A DNA stretch of 64,000 nucleotides from Piezodorus guildinii (GCA_023052935.1 CM041295.1:169314366-169378365), one strand, 5' to 3'; numbered from the stretch's first letter, positions 41,088-53,084 are shown. A program made the numbers and translations. The notes: generated by a model not told the origin, from the letters alone.

Positions 41088-43762
41088 ATGACCTCACCTA
41101 ATTCCTTATCCATTCTCCTTTGGAATGCGAATGGTGTTAGAACTCACACTGACGAACTTACAGCCTTACTGCAAGACAAAAACATTGATGTTGCACTCAT
41201 TACTGAAACTAGACTAACCACTAAACAGTACTTTAAAATACCAGGATACACGACATACCGGACAGACCATCCAGACGGCAAAGCCCATGCCGGTACTGCT
41301 GTCATAGTCCGCCGATCCCTCACCCATCACTTACACCCAATTTCCGCCCACGATTACCTACAAACAACTTCCATTGTTATCAAAACCTTTTCCTTTCCGC
41401 TTATCATCGCATCAGCATACTGCCCTCCTAAACATCCCATTTCCTCTGCCCAATTTGAATCCTTTCTCAACTACTTGGGTAATCACTTCATTTTGGGTGC
41501 AGACTTAAACGCTAAGAACCAACAGTGGGGTTCTAGAACCACCAATTCTCGTGGACATTGCAGTCTGCACTCAACTCCCGACGCTTTCATCTCCTACCTC
41601 CCGATTCTCCTACCTACTGGCCAACAGATCCTAACCGTAATCCTGACATCCTCGACTTCTTCATCCACAGCGGATTAGGCTCTCTTAATTTTTCCTTAGC
41701 TCGCCTTGATGAACTATCCTCTGATCATAGTCCATTGATTCTAAATGTATCCATAACACCTATTCCTAAACCTATCCCACCGTCATTCATTAGAGGCCCT
41801 GTCAACTGGAACCTCTTCCGCGAAATCCTCACTAATGATATTGACCTCAGAGTGATTCTCAAAACCCCAAATGACCTTGACGACGCCGTATATTCCTTTA
41901 CAACCGCTATTCAACAAGCCGCCTGGACTGCCTCCTCTCCCAAACAATCCCAAATAATTCCTTATAAAAGCCATTTACCAAAACACCTTACAGACCTCAT
42001 CAACAGCAAACGCCGAGCCAGAACATTATGGCAACGCACCCGCCACCCAGAGGATCGCCGCTCCTATAACTTTTTTTGTAGAAAATTAAAGCGGGAGTTG
42101 GCGATCTTCCGATCCCAATCCTACAATACCTACCTCTCCTCTCTCTCGACTCGTGACAATTCCCTGTGGAATGTCACGAAGAGAATTCTAAAATCCCCCC
42201 TGATATCCCATCCTCTCCGGCGTAGTGATAATTCCTGGGCTGGTTCTGACAAAGATAGGGCCCAGGAATTTGCACTACACCTTTCCAAGGTATTCACTCC
42301 TCATTCTGATCTCAATCCAACCCATACCGCAATAGTTGAAGAGTTCCTTACGTCACCGATACCAATTTCCTTACCACCTAAAGCAATCAATCCCTCTGAG
42401 GTCAAATATCTGCTTCAAAAGCTTCCTCTCCGTAAATCCCCTGGATACGATCTCCTTACTCCTCAAATCCTAAGACAACTTCCACCTAAAGCCATTACAT
42501 TCCTTACATATATCTATAACTGTATCCTACGCACTACCTATTTCCCTCTGTTGTGGAAACACTCGACTATCATCCTTTTCCTAAAACCAGGCAAACCATC
42601 CAACTGTACGTCATCCTACAGACCTATTAGCCTTCTTCCGATCCTCTCCAAAATATTCGAAAAACTCCTATTAAAACGAATCCTAGCCAAATTTCACAAT
42701 TTTCCTTCACACCAGTTTGGATTCCGTCCTCAACATTCCACGGTTCAGCAAGGACTCCGAGTTGTAGACCACATTTCCTCCGCCCTTGAGTGCAAGGAGT
42801 ATTGTTCGGGTGCCTTTCTGGACATAGCTCAAGCTTTTGACCGGGTGTGGCACCCGGGACTGCTCTTTAAGCTCAAAACCCATTTACCTCAATCCTTATA
42901 CCTAATCCTCCGATCCTATTTATCCAACCGCTCCTTCCGAGTTCGCTGTGGTTCCGAATTTTCCGAACAATATACTGTTGAGGCCGGTGTTCCTCAAGGC
43001 AGCGTCTTAGGTCCCGTCCTCTACATCCTCTTCACCGCCGATATCCCTACCGATCCCAATACCTTTCTGGCAACATTTGCTGATGACACAGCCATTTTAT
43101 CATCCCATTCCGATCCTGAATCAGCATCGCTAAATCTCCAAAAGCACCTTTCCCTTGTCGAAGACTGGTGCAATGCTTGGCGCAATAAGGTGAACGAAAG
43201 TAAATGCACTCACGTCACATTCACCCTTCGACGCAAATCCTGTCCAACGGTTAATTTTAATTCCATACCGCTTCCTTCCTCAGACACAGTCCGGTATCTC
43301 GGCTTTTTACTAGACAAAAGACTGACGTGGAACCCACATACAAGACTAAAAAGAAAAGAACTCAACCGCAGATTCGGCCAGTTATACAGACTACTAAACA
43401 GAAAATCTCATCTTACAGTTGACAACAAATTACTAATATACAAGACAGTACTGAAACCTATATGGACCTACGGACTTGAACTGTGGGGAACTGCTAAACA
43501 TTCTAACATCAAACGCATCCAATCCTTCCAATCCAAAGTCCTCCGAACAATAGTTAATGCTCCTTATTACGTTACCAACTGTACCCTACACCATGACCTT
43601 AATATTCCGTTTGTTTTAGACCTGGTACCATCCAAATTTTCCAAATTTCATCAGAACCTTAGTCATCATCCTAACCCTCTAGCGCAATCCCTATCCAGCA
43701 CCACCCATCCCTACAATCCTCCTCGAAGATTGAAACGGCAGTGGCCACGAGACCTATTGTAA
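41088..43762 (+). pseudogene. LINE copy B ORF2 (endonuclease-reverse transcriptase), one frameshift
   Basis: APE-type endonuclease (LWNANGVRTHTDE, ETRL, LGADLNAK), then SDHSPL after the shift, then the reverse transcriptase with FLDIAQAFDRVW, GVPQGSVLGPVLYILF and TFADDTAILSS (motif C), and a C-terminal region common to copies A and C. The first frame runs 41088-41678 and the second is open to 43762. The break is a 4-bp loss at about 41553: copy A has the tandem GGACGGAC where copy B has GGAC. Counting those 4 bp, the total is a multiple of three (about 892 residues), a normal length for Jockey ORF2. No other lesion seen. Confidence 0.92.
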
Positions 43763-44256
43763 ACATTTAAACTGGAGTTCTGACAATGGTCAGATCCTCC
43801 ACTCATGTACGGTATGTTTGTGGTTACAGCGCCCTAACTCAGCCTCCACTGACTCAGACCAATGATGCGGCTGAGATAGAGGCGCTGGGATCTCTTGGGT
43901 TCCGCTTTTTCCTCCACAAGTGGAGGGAAAAGCGCTTGCTGGGGTCCCTTTAGCAATTGTATACATTGTATATAGTTATGATTGTGTGTAAGATGGTTAT
44001 TTATTTGCCAACTTTTTATTTATCTCAATAATAGGTTTTTGTTTCGATTTGTTTTGTTTTTTATTTATTATTATTATTTTATTGTATATATATGAATTTA
44101 TTTATGTTCTATTTTATGTAATTTGACCATTATTATTATTTTCTGTATATATAGTATGAATGTGGTCTCTTATCAATATTATTATTGTTCATTTTGTAAC
44201 AAATTGTAATATATCTCAACAAAAATAATTAAAAAAAAAAAAAAAAAAAAAAAAAA
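43763..44256 (+). other. 3' UTR and poly-A of LINE copy B
   Basis: 468 nt of 3' UTR and 26 A. Contains the short AT tract that expanded in copy D. Confidence 0.85.
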
Positions 44257-44266
44257 TGTTTCTAAA
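44257..44266 (+). repeat. TSD of LINE copy B (right)
   Basis: TGTTTCTAAA, identical to 39459-39468. Confidence 0.9.
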
Positions 44267-44828
44267 AAATGTCTCTATAGGCATATAAAGTCTAACTATA
44301 CCCTTTATCTTAATATCTTATTTTATTTTTATTAATAATAATTATAATATTTATTTATTAATAATTCTATTAATTTTTATTGTCCTAAGAGCTTAACAAG
44401 ATGGAGGGGGTTCTTTCCCCCTTCTTGTCAATAGAGTACTCCAAAGAACAACACTTGTAATCAGTTGGTCTTTGACAACTATCAGAAGGATATAAATAGA
44501 AATATGTTGTAACTTTATATAGAATTATGAAGATATAGTTAAATGAAAGTTATTAATTTATTTTTACAAAGTTATATTTATTAATAATAACGCATTATTT
44601 ATTTACTTTGGGACAAGCGCCTTTAAAATAATATTACAGGAAAATTAAATTAGAATCTAAGTTTCTTAGAGTAAAATCACATATTATATTTAAGCATTTC
44701 AATGTATGTGATAATGAAAGTAAAATTTAAACAAATAATGACTAAATTATTATAATGTATAAGTGACGTATAGAATTAAAGTTATTGTAATATAAGTGAC
44801 CTGCATTTATTCAATTCGGAAAATTTAT
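44267..44828. other. Unassigned AT-rich interval
   Basis: No gene or repeat recognised. It may include upstream sequence of the hammerhead-bearing insertion. Confidence 0.25.
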
Positions 44829-44871
44829 TTAATCTGAAGATGAGGCATTGAAGACCTCGAAACGTTATTAA
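44829..44871 (+). ncRNA. Hammerhead ribozyme core, second type (copy e)
   Basis: TTAAT, CTGAAGA (fits CUGANGA), T, stem II GAGG-CATTGAAGA-CCTC, GAAAC, GTT, ATTAA. Stem I pairs perfectly (TTAAT with ATTAA) and stem II has 4 bp. It is not a copy of the 28339/29686 type: stem I and II sequences differ while every core position is kept. It is followed by an A/T-rich tail with AATAAATAAAAAAATAAAG. Confidence 0.72.
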
Positions 44872-45169
44872 TGTAAAAATAAATAAAAAAATAAAGATAA
44901 AGTTCCAAATCTTTTATTCCAAATAAGTATTCTCTCCAATATTAGCAATTGATATTAAAGTAATAGTAATAAATTAACTGGCATCTTCTAATAATAATTT
45001 AGAAAACAAAGTAGAAAGGAATTAAAAAAAATTAAAAATTGTTCATATACACGGCTCTAATTAAAATATATCTTCAATGCTAGTGAAATAAAATAAATAA
45101 ATGTTTCAATACGATGAAAAATAAAATCTAATAAATAACTGTTTCTCTCTGCTTTATTTACTGATTTCT
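44872..45169. other. Unassigned AT-rich interval
   Basis: Nothing recognised beyond the A-rich stretch after the hammerhead. Confidence 0.2.
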
Positions 45170-45665
45170 ATTGAAATTTGAAAATCAATTAGGGTTATTT
45201 GAGCATTGGATAGACCGGAAGTGTTTGAATAATCGCGATTTAAAGGTCGCAAGAGTATTGGAGTAAAGGATATAAGAAGGAAGGGAATTCCATATGGACG
45301 AGGACCGGATAAGGAAAGATCCTGAGGTTCAGTGAAGCGTTACATACAGGTCTGAATGCCATGAGCGAATGTTGCGAGAGTGGAGAGAGGATTTAAATGA
45401 AAATACATCCTAAATGTATGATGGGCGGCGGGATCGGAGAACTTGGAGAACTCGGAGAAGAGGAATGATGCCAGGAATTACTTAAAACGGTAGGAAGGGT
45501 AAAGCCACTTTAACTCATCGTAGAATCGGGTTACAGAAGTGTCCTGTGTAATCAAATTGAGACAATTTTAGGGAACAAACGAAGAGCCTGCGGGTTTCAA
45601 ATGGAAGAAGATGACGAAAGTTATTTAGATGTTTTAAGGTGAAAATGCTGCGTAGAGAGATTTAT
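45170..45665 (-). pseudogene. Non-LTR reverse transcriptase C-terminus, decayed
   Basis: The minus strand encodes, with several stops, the usual end of a LINE ORF2: FDYTGHFCNP near the start, then SFLIRSSSIWNSLPSYI and ATFKSRLFKHF (the R-S-x-x-x-W-N-S-L-P ... F-K-x-x-L pattern). No tail or TSD found. Confidence 0.65.
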
Positions 45666-46390
45666 ATGGGTTCAGTATACAATTTAGACTTAAGTTTATA
45701 ATTAAAGGTTCATTTGACATAATTGTTATTATATTATCAAAATATTTTAGAAATATTTATTTACATTTATATTATTTTATGAATTTGTTAACTGTTGAAA
45801 TTTGTTTATATGGATTCAAATGTCATTTTGATTGCCAATTTCTAATACTTATTCACTACAGATGAAACATCCGGAGAATGGGGTAGAATTTGAAACGTTA
45901 AAAGTCTTTATTTCAAACTAATATTGTATAAACTTGTTTTTTTAATATGAAAACAAATTTTAAACTCACTCAAATGAAATTGGAGAGGGAATTGGTCTAT
46001 GATTTGTTGCCTATGCACAGTAGGACTGATATTGGGAATAAATTTTGTACTGATTACATGACTTAAACAATAATGTACTCCTAAAAAATAAATTTGTTCA
46101 AAAAGTGTGATCCTTAATGAGTGAGTTCCAGTCACAGAGTTCTCTCTAATTTAGAAACTCATTGGACCGATGAAAATGGAATCATTGAAGCGAAACAAGT
46201 CGGACTGATTTAATCATTGCTTACAGAGAAACTTGAAAATTAGTTTCCTAATTGGTTTAGATAATTAGTTTGCCGAAAACAAGTTGGAAGGCGAGGACTG
46301 AAAGTGATCGGGTGGGAACATCATTCCCGCTTGCTCTAATTGCATCAACTCCTTGGGCTCAGCTTATATTGGATTTTTGATAAAACCTAA
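45666..46390. other. Unassigned interval with a possible degenerate hammerhead
   Basis: 45860-45910 holds CAGATGA and GAAACGTTAAAAG 22 nt apart but without a good stem II. 46150-46210 has CCGATGA and GAAACAAGTC. Neither is convincing. 46260-46390 is less AT-rich. Confidence 0.3.
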
Positions 46391-46394
46391 GAGG

Positions 46395-46490
46395 AGGGAT
46401 AACAGTGGCGTGGCGTTGGTATTTTGCCGCCGGGGGCATATCCCCAATATACTGTCCCCCACCTCTCAGCGACAAAATACAAGGTAGAGG
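46395..46490 (+). mobile_element. Possible DNA transposon end
   Basis: ACAGTGGCGTGGCGTTGGTA, then GCCGCCGGGGGCATATCCCC, resembles the CAGTGGCGTAGC-type ends of some cut-and-paste elements. It is truncated by the Rep-1 copy that follows. Tentative. Confidence 0.35.
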
Positions 46491-46505
46491 GAAATATGAA
46501 AATTA

Positions 46506-47284
46506 ATTATATATGAAATATATAGTAAGGGAAAGTATTGCGATCGTGAAAGTTTTCAAGAAAAAAAAATTTATCGTGTTTTCATATTACGTAGGTTATA
46601 TTGTGATTGAATAACTTTCACATGGTTTAAATGTCAATATTTAAACATTCAATAAAGCACCCACTACCTTCTATTCATCATCCAATTACTTTATTTCCTA
46701 AGTCTTTTAACACCTTTTTTTTATTCCATCTTAGTCGACGTTTCGGGGTTGTTTCCCCATTTTCAAGACTGAAACTTATTCCTTGCTACAACATTTTTCT
46801 TTATTCATTACATCTTATAGCACACTGCTACTTGTCTATTGGTCAAATTTAAATTTTCTTCCTCTAAAGTACCTTTAAAATTGTATATTCTATTAATATA
46901 ACCATATTATCTTGTCACCACTAATGAAAAACAAGTAAATATATAAGTTGAACGAATTCGATATACAACTAAAGGAGAAAACTGAAAAAATATTTTTTAA
47001 TGCAATTTTAGTTTTTGAATATAAGAACAAGAATATTCATTTTGAAAAGCTAAAGATTTTAGAGAAAATATTATCTTATGCACAAGCTTATAAAAGCTAA
47101 TAGTGATGAAAAACCGATAACCCTAACCGATTATTCTTGATAATAATATAGTCGATTTTTTCGTAAAACACATGTTTCTATAGAAGTTCAATTTCACTCA
47201 TTTTTATATCTAACTGTATTTGAAAAATCTTTAAACGATTTTTAAAACGCCTGTAAGTGAAAATCGTGTGTTGCCCGCACCAGA
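46506..47284 (+). mobile_element. Rep-1 copy with internal deletion and a nested insertion
   Basis: Starts TATATAGTAAGGGAAAGTAT and ends with GTAAGTGAAAATCGTGTGTT then GCCCGCACCAGA before a T run. The segment from the GTTTTCAACGG block to the CATGTAGG block is missing. About 46650-46853 is an insertion carrying the hammerhead-like core f, between two copies of ATTTAAA (left context ATATTTAAAC, right AATTTAAATT). Confidence 0.7.
46734..46769 (-). ncRNA. Degenerate hammerhead-like core (copy f)
   Basis: On the minus strand: GTC, TTGAAAA, T, GGGG-AAACAA-CCCC, GAAAC, GTC, GAC. Stem I (GTC/GAC), stem II (4 GC pairs), box II and the GTC triplet are intact. Box I TTGAAAA differs from CUGANGA at two positions (first C to T, sixth G to A), so cleavage is unlikely. 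Confidence 0.5.
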
Positions 47285-47692
47285 TTTTTTTTTTACTCTG
47301 CTTCAATACCTTTCAATAAATCTTTTATCTACTAAACTAATTTTATTATTCGAGTATTGTTTTTTAAAATTTCCAATCAGACGCAAAGCACTAAATTAAT
47401 CTATGTCCTCCAACATTAATACCATCTTAACTTGGACCATTTGATGGTATCCATTGGACAACATAGCTCTGTGCCCCACTATACCCTTATACTATCAGTC
47501 AAAATCGGTACTCGTATTAAATAAATAATACATACAATTGAAGATAGCGGTTCGGTGGTGAGTTTTGTTGGGAGACCAGATTTAACACGAAGCCTCTTGG
47601 CTACTCACCAAAATTCATAGCTCGACCCGTCACCCTAAATCAATCGCTTCAGGGCTTCTTCTTCAAGAAACGACAACAAAAGAGAATATTAT

Positions 47693-47700
<8 letters not shown>
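47285..47700. other. Unassigned interval
   Basis: No gene or repeat recognised. Confidence 0.25.

Positions 47701-47749
<49 letters not shown>
47701..47749. repeat. (AT)n microsatellite
   Basis: About 49 nt. Confidence 0.95.
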
Positions 47750-47752
<3 letters not shown>

Positions 47753-47880
47753 TAAATATAAATATAGATTTTAGATTTTTCTTTATACACCCCTCCATAT
47801 AATAAATTGTTACGTTTGTCGGATTATTTACCCTATTCACATATTAGTGTTTTTTATTTATTGAAATTTACAACTGTAAA

Positions 47881-49418
47881 TTTTTTTTTTTTTTTTTTTT
47901 TTTATTGAGATATATTACAATTTGTTACAAAATGAACAATAATAATATTGATAAGAGACCACATTCATACTATATATACAGAAAATAATAATAATGGTCA
48001 AATTACATAAAATAGAACATAAATAAATTCATATATATACAATAAAATAATAATAATAAATAAAAAACAAAACAAATCGAAACAAAAACCTATTATTGAG
48101 ATAAATAAAAAGTTGGCAAATAAATAAACATCTTACACACAATCATAACTATATACAATATGTACAATTGCTAAAGGGACCCCAGCGCCTCTATTTCAGC
48201 CGCATCACTGGTCTGAGCCAGTGGAGGCTGAGTTAGGGCGCTGTAGCCACAAACATGCCGTACATGAGACCATTGTCAGAACTCCAGTTTAAATGTTCAC
48301 AATATGTCTCGTGGCCACTGCCGTTTCAATCTTCGAGGAGGATTGTAGGGATGAGTGGTGCTGGATAGGGATTGCGCTAGACAGTTAGGATGATGACTAA
48401 GGTTCTGATGAAATTTGGAAAATTTGGATGGTACCAGGTCTAAAACAAACGGAATACTAAGGTCATGGTGTAGGGTACAGTTGGTAACGTAATAAGGAGC
48501 ATTAACTATTGTTCGGAGGACTTTGGATTGGAAGGATTGGATGCGTTTGATGTTAGAATGTTTAGCTGTCCCCCACAGTTCAAGTCCGTAGGACCATATA
48601 TGTTTCAGTACTGTCTTGTATATTAGTAATTTGTTGTCAACTGTAAGATGAGATTTTTTGTTTAGTAGTCTGTATAACTGGCCGAATCTGCGGTTGAGTT
48701 CTTTTCTTTTTAGACTTGTATGTGGGTTCCATGTCAGTGTTTTGTCTAGTAAAAAGCCGAGATACCGGACTGTGTCTGAGGAAGGAAGCGGTATGGAATT
48801 GAAATTAACCGTTGGACAGGATTTGCGTCGAAGGGTGAATGTGACGTGAGTGCATTTGCTTTCGTTCACCTTAATGCGTTAAGCATTGCACCAGTCTTCG
48901 ACAAGGGAAAGGTGCTTTTGGAGATTTAGCGATGCTGCTTCAGGATCGGAATTGGATGACAAAATAGAGGTATCATCAGCAAAGGTTGCCAGAAAGGTAT
49001 CGAGATCGGTAGGGATATCGGCGGTGTAGAGGATGTAGAGGACGGGTCCTAAGACGCTGCCTTGAGGAACACCGGCCTCAACAGTATAATGTTTGGAAAA
49101 TTCGGAACCACTGCGAACTCGGAAGGAGCGGTTTGTTTAATAGGATCGGAGGATTAGGTATAAGGATTGAGGTAAATGGGTTTTGACCTTAAAGAGCAGT
49201 CCCGGGTGCCACACCCGGTCAAAAGCTTGAGCTATGTCCAGAAAGGCACCCGAACAATACTCCTTGCACTCAAGGGCGGAGGAAATATGGTCTACAACTC
49301 GGAGTCCTTGGTGAACCGTGGAATGTGAAGGAAAATTGTGAAATTTGGATAGGATTCGTTTTAATAGGAGTTTTTCGAAGATTTTGGAGAGGATCGGGAG
49401 CAGGCTAATAGATCTGTA
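47881..49418 (-). mobile_element. Jockey-type LINE copy C, 5'-truncated
   Basis: Minus-strand copy from the poly-T at 47881-47903 to a truncation at about 49418, within the ISLLPIL segment of the reverse transcriptase. It shares the FSKFH-type C-terminus with copy B and so groups with B rather than A. The 3' UTR has a small deletion near 48255. No TSD was recognised. Confidence 0.88.
48297..49418 (-). pseudogene. LINE copy C ORF2 remnant (reverse transcriptase to C-terminus)
   Basis: Keeps motif A, motif B and TFADDT (about 48975), and the whole C-terminus to the stop at 48297. It has a nonsense codon where copy B has Trp in the CNAWR segment (TAA near 48883). The 5' truncation removes the endonuclease and fingers. 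Inactive. Confidence 0.85.
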
Positions 49419-49704
49419 TCATATTCTAACTGAATTAGTGTTCCAAAGAGGTTCAACAGATGCTCTACACTTCGAAAATACAGGTATAAAACTCAAATTT
49501 ATATTATTTTAACATATGATTTCTTACTGAGGATTCGTTATCCATAAAAAAAAGATTTACAAATGTTACTTTAGTAAAACGTATTTGGAAAATATCTCTG
49601 ATAAACACATTCTCAATATATTTAAAATGTTTGCATCACGATAAGGCCTACTGTACGTGAGCAAAATAACCTAATGCATTAATATCTTTAATTCAATTTA
49701 TAGA
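49419..49704. other. Unassigned AT-rich interval
   Basis: Sequence between the truncation point of copy C and the J2 fragment. Nothing recognised. Confidence 0.25.
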
Positions 49705-50372
49705 TATCCCACCAGATAACCTTTACCCTTCGTCGTAAACCAATGACTTCCTGCCCTACAGTATCCTTTAATGACACTCCACTAGCCCCTGTAGGACAGA
49801 TTCGATACCAAGGACTCCACTTTGACGAACGACTAACTTGGTATCCCCAACAAGACTGAAACGACAAGAAACTTTTCGTGTACTTCAACACAATTGGACA
49901 AACGCTCCAACCTTCCACTTAATTACAAAAGACTTATTTATATGACCATCGTAAGACCGATATACACGGGTCTATGGGATCTCTACTAATCCATCGAATT
50001 CTTCTTGTATCCAATCCTTACAATCCAAAATCCTTAACGCTCCTTACTTTGTCACGAATAAGCTCATCCATAAAGACCTTAATGTTACATATGTTACTGA
50101 AATAGCCCGAACCAGGAATCAATCAGTCAATGAAAACTCCATTTCCACTTTAATCCACTAGTTTCTATCCTATCATCCTCTTTGATTCCTGATAATCCTC
50201 CGAGGCGTCTGAAAGGAAGATAGCTCCGAGACCTTCTAGTTTAGAATATTTTTAGAGTGCTGCCAATGGGTTAGCGTCTCTACATGTATTTCATGTCAGT
50301 TTACTATGTCCATCACATTTACTTAATGTATATAATACAGTTGTGAATATCAATAAATATGTTTAAAAAATA
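49705..50372 (+). pseudogene. LINE family J2 fragment: ORF2 C-terminus and 3' UTR
   Basis: ACCCTTCGTCGTAAACCAAT aligns with ACCCTTCGACGTAAATCCTG of copy A, and later blocks (TTGACGAACGACTAACTTGG, CCTCCGAGGCGTCTGAAAGG) follow the same order to the end of ORF2. Many stops and indels. The 3' UTR has AGTGCTGCCAATGGGTTAG, as in the J2 pieces at 22190 and 36150, and ends in ATCAATAAATATGTTTAAAA. Plus strand, 5'-truncated. Confidence 0.7.
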
Positions 50373-51126
50373 AATATAAATTTATTGATAAACCTTCAGT
50401 CAAACATCGAGTCCACCAAAGTGTGGTGTCAGAAATGATGAATTAAATTGTTACCCCATCGAGTTATTCCAAAGAGGGTAATAAAAAGAACACAGGCATA
50501 AGTATCTTATAATTTATATGCGTCTGCATACCTTTTTCTCGTACAAGATACAACCCTGCTATTTCGTGGACTTTACGGTATTCAGACAAACCTTTCGTTG
50601 AACTCCATCAAGTCAATTCGGAACAGATAATTTCCAAAAATGGAGAAAGGGTCAGAACCAGTTTACACCCTTTCTCTAGCAGACGTAACACTTAGTTTCA
50701 GTAACAGACTTAGCACATTGTTTCACAAAGCGGAGCTGTGATTTCGTCTTGAGGCATATAAATTACACGGAAAGCTCTCAATAGCTGATGCTAATATTAT
50801 TGGATAGAAAGCGAAATGGGGCCTTGGCTACTTTGAGAGCGCCGGAAGGCAGCCAGAATCCAAATTACAATATGCTAATCTTCCTTGTGAGTGATGCCTC
50901 TGTCAAGGAAGGAACCTACAAATTTCCGTTATTAATGGTCCATGGGCCGTGGTAATTACGCCAAGGTAAATGACACAATCTCGTTTCGTAAGGGATCTTT
51001 CCCATCCCTCCCCAATACTCCCTTATCCAGGCTTTCTCTGTTTGGAGCTAGGTGCAATATTTTCAACAGATTTATTTTTCCTCCAAGTATTTTGAGCTTC
51101 GATTACGCTAAATCTATTATTTTTTT
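50373..51126. other. Single-copy-looking interval
   Basis: 50640-50960 is higher in GC and matches nothing else in the window. A 71-codon frame (50942-51157) has no recognisable domain. Confidence 0.3.
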
Positions 51127-51985
51127 ACTTTCACTTATCTATTCATGGAATATGTAATAAGGAATAGTATTACGAAAGTGAAAATTTTCGTATTCCGAGT
51201 TTTCACCGGAAATACACGTTTTAGGGAATCCTGAGTCCTAATGACAATGTCCACGTATGTGTGTGCTATGTTTAACACAAAACGAAAAGTCCTACGAAAA
51301 TGAAATTTTATATTTCATACAGCTATATGAATGTTACAGCAGCTTTTTCATCAAAATCAGCTAACCAGAATGGCAGATTTATACCATGCATTTTGCACCT
51401 TTTTGTGAATTTCTAAAAAATGGCCCTAACGATTTGTATTACGGGTGTAAAATGTAACGTGCTTCGATATGATGTAGGTTTCATTCTGATCGAAATAGTC
51501 TACAGGGCTTAAATGCCGATATTTGAAATTCTCTTCTTCTGAATATCTTTAGTTTTGTAGATTTAAAAAAAAATGAGCATATGATCTTATTAGTAATGGT
51601 AAATGCCGGCTAAATATACAAGATGAAGGAATTTAATAAACAACTGTGAAGAAAAATGCAATTATATTTTTTTATGAAATTTTCATATTTTTTAAGACAA
51701 GAATAGTAGAAATATAAATTTATAATACACCCTTGGAAAGCTAAACATTATCTTAGATACGGAATCGTAAAAGTTAACGTAGAGTGATGAAAAGCCGATA
51801 AAACTAACTGATAATTGTAGATAAAAATATAATAGATTATTTAATAAAAAACATGTTTCAATCCAAACTTTCCGCGATTAATAATTCTTTGATATTTTTA
51901 TCACTAATTGTATTTAAAAATTCTTAAGTTAAGTTAAAATAAATAAATAAAAAGGACGGAGGTAAGTGAAAGTCGTGCACCTGAT
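51127..51985 (+). mobile_element. Rep-1, nearly complete copy
   Basis: From ACTTTCACTTATCTATTCAT (after a T run) through GTTTTCACCGGAAATACACG, ATTTATACCATGCATTTTGC and CTACAGGGCTTAAATGCCGA to GGTAAGTGAAAGTCGTGCAC. The last about 15 nt differ from the other copies. Non-coding. Confidence 0.72.
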
Positions 51986-52104
51986 TACTATTACAGATGT
52001 TTTTAGTTTCACTCGCCGATTTTTTTACGTGACTCCTGGGAAGCGTTGGCCCCTAATATTTAGCAGTCCAATGGTTTAATGTATTGTTTTAACTAAAAAA
52101 AAAA

Positions 52105-53020
52105 TTCATTGCAATCAGTTAGAGAAGTGCCACTTTTACACATTTTCACAATTTTCTCAAAAATTACTTTGGTAGCAATTTCGATAAAATTCTGTATAAC
52201 GGTGTACAATTAAGTGTTTTAATGAAGCAGATTTTGTTCTCATTGAAAAAGAATGACAGGGCATACATTTTAAATTAATGTCACATAGCTATATATGAAA
52301 TGTACAAACTTTCTTTTCTCAGCTTACAACGGAACACGTTATAAGGTTTCCTGAGTCCAGATGACCACGTTCCGCAAAAAGCTGCGTGCGTGTGATAAGA
52401 ATGAAAATGAAATTATATCCATAATAACCAAGTTACTACAACGAAAAGTCTTTCGGAAATGAAATTCTGTAATTAGGATTGGTGAATGGTTGGAATACTA
52501 CAGCAACTTTTTCATCGAAAATGATGAACTAGAAGTGCCACTTCATACCATGCATTTTACAATTTATCATACAACTATTTTAATTAATCTCGCCTATAAT
52601 AATGTCAAATTAAAATACCTTTAATGTATTGTAGGATTTATCCTCATTTAAATTTTCAGGTAGGTCCTTGATGCGTTTTTTTTATTCTTCCTCTAAAGTA
52701 TCTTTTTTTTTTTAATTTGAAATAATTAACAATTTGTGCAAGTAAGAATTAAAAAAAAAGTACATAAAATCCATAAAGGATCATGGGGTCAGTAAGTATT
52801 GGGATTCGTCCTGTTTCTCGGCCAATGTCCGTGCAATGAGTTGATTTAATTTAGATAATGAAGGTTTTATTCTCATTTAAATTATCAGGGAGGTATTGAA
52901 TGCCGCTTTTACCTTTAAAGTACCTTATTTATGTCGATTCAAAATAGATAAATATGAAATATGTTAAGAATCTGATAACAACTAAAGGAGAAAACAGGAG
53001 AAATATTTTGCTAGCTTGAT
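52105..53020 (+). repeat. Tangle of Rep-1 variants with an inverted SINE-a piece
   Basis: 52110-52260 has Rep-1 middle blocks. 52270-52670 is a diverged variant (CAGCTTACAACGGAACACGT, GTTCCGCAAAAAG) also seen at 30945-31075. 52770-52860 is SINE-a on the minus strand (TCGGCCAATGTCCGTGCAAT). 52860-53010 returns to Rep-1 (ATCAGGGAGGTATTGAATGC, ACAACTAAAGGAGAAAACAG). Confidence 0.5.
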
Positions 53021-53084
53021 TTTTTTTTTTTTTTTTTTCTCGCTAAGAAGAATATCTCTATTAAATATTTAAAACGATTTCAGG

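Larger units (their letters stand above)
39469..44256 (+). mobile_element. Jockey-type non-LTR retrotransposon, copy B (almost intact)
   Basis: Full-length 4.79-kb LINE: 5' UTR of about 314 nt, complete ORF1, ORF2 broken once, 3' UTR and a 26-nt A tail, flanked by a perfect 10-bp TSD. Of the copies here it is closest to a source element. The long uninterrupted tail and single ORF2 lesion suggest recent insertion. Confidence 0.95.

Noticed and set aside
45855..45905. Possible hammerhead (CAGATGA ... GAAACGTT)
   Set aside because: Box I has a mismatch at an invariant base and no acceptable stem II can be drawn.
46155..46205. Possible hammerhead (CCGATGA ... GAAACAAGTC)
   Set aside because: Invariant U of box I is C, and stems I and II pair poorly.
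46260..46390. Host gene exon
   Set aside because: Slightly higher GC, but no frame longer than about 30 codons and no splice-flanked coding signal.
47870..49440. TSD for LINE copy C
   Set aside because: AACTGTAAA on the left and AACTGAATTA on the right are too dissimilar and misplaced relative to the truncation point.
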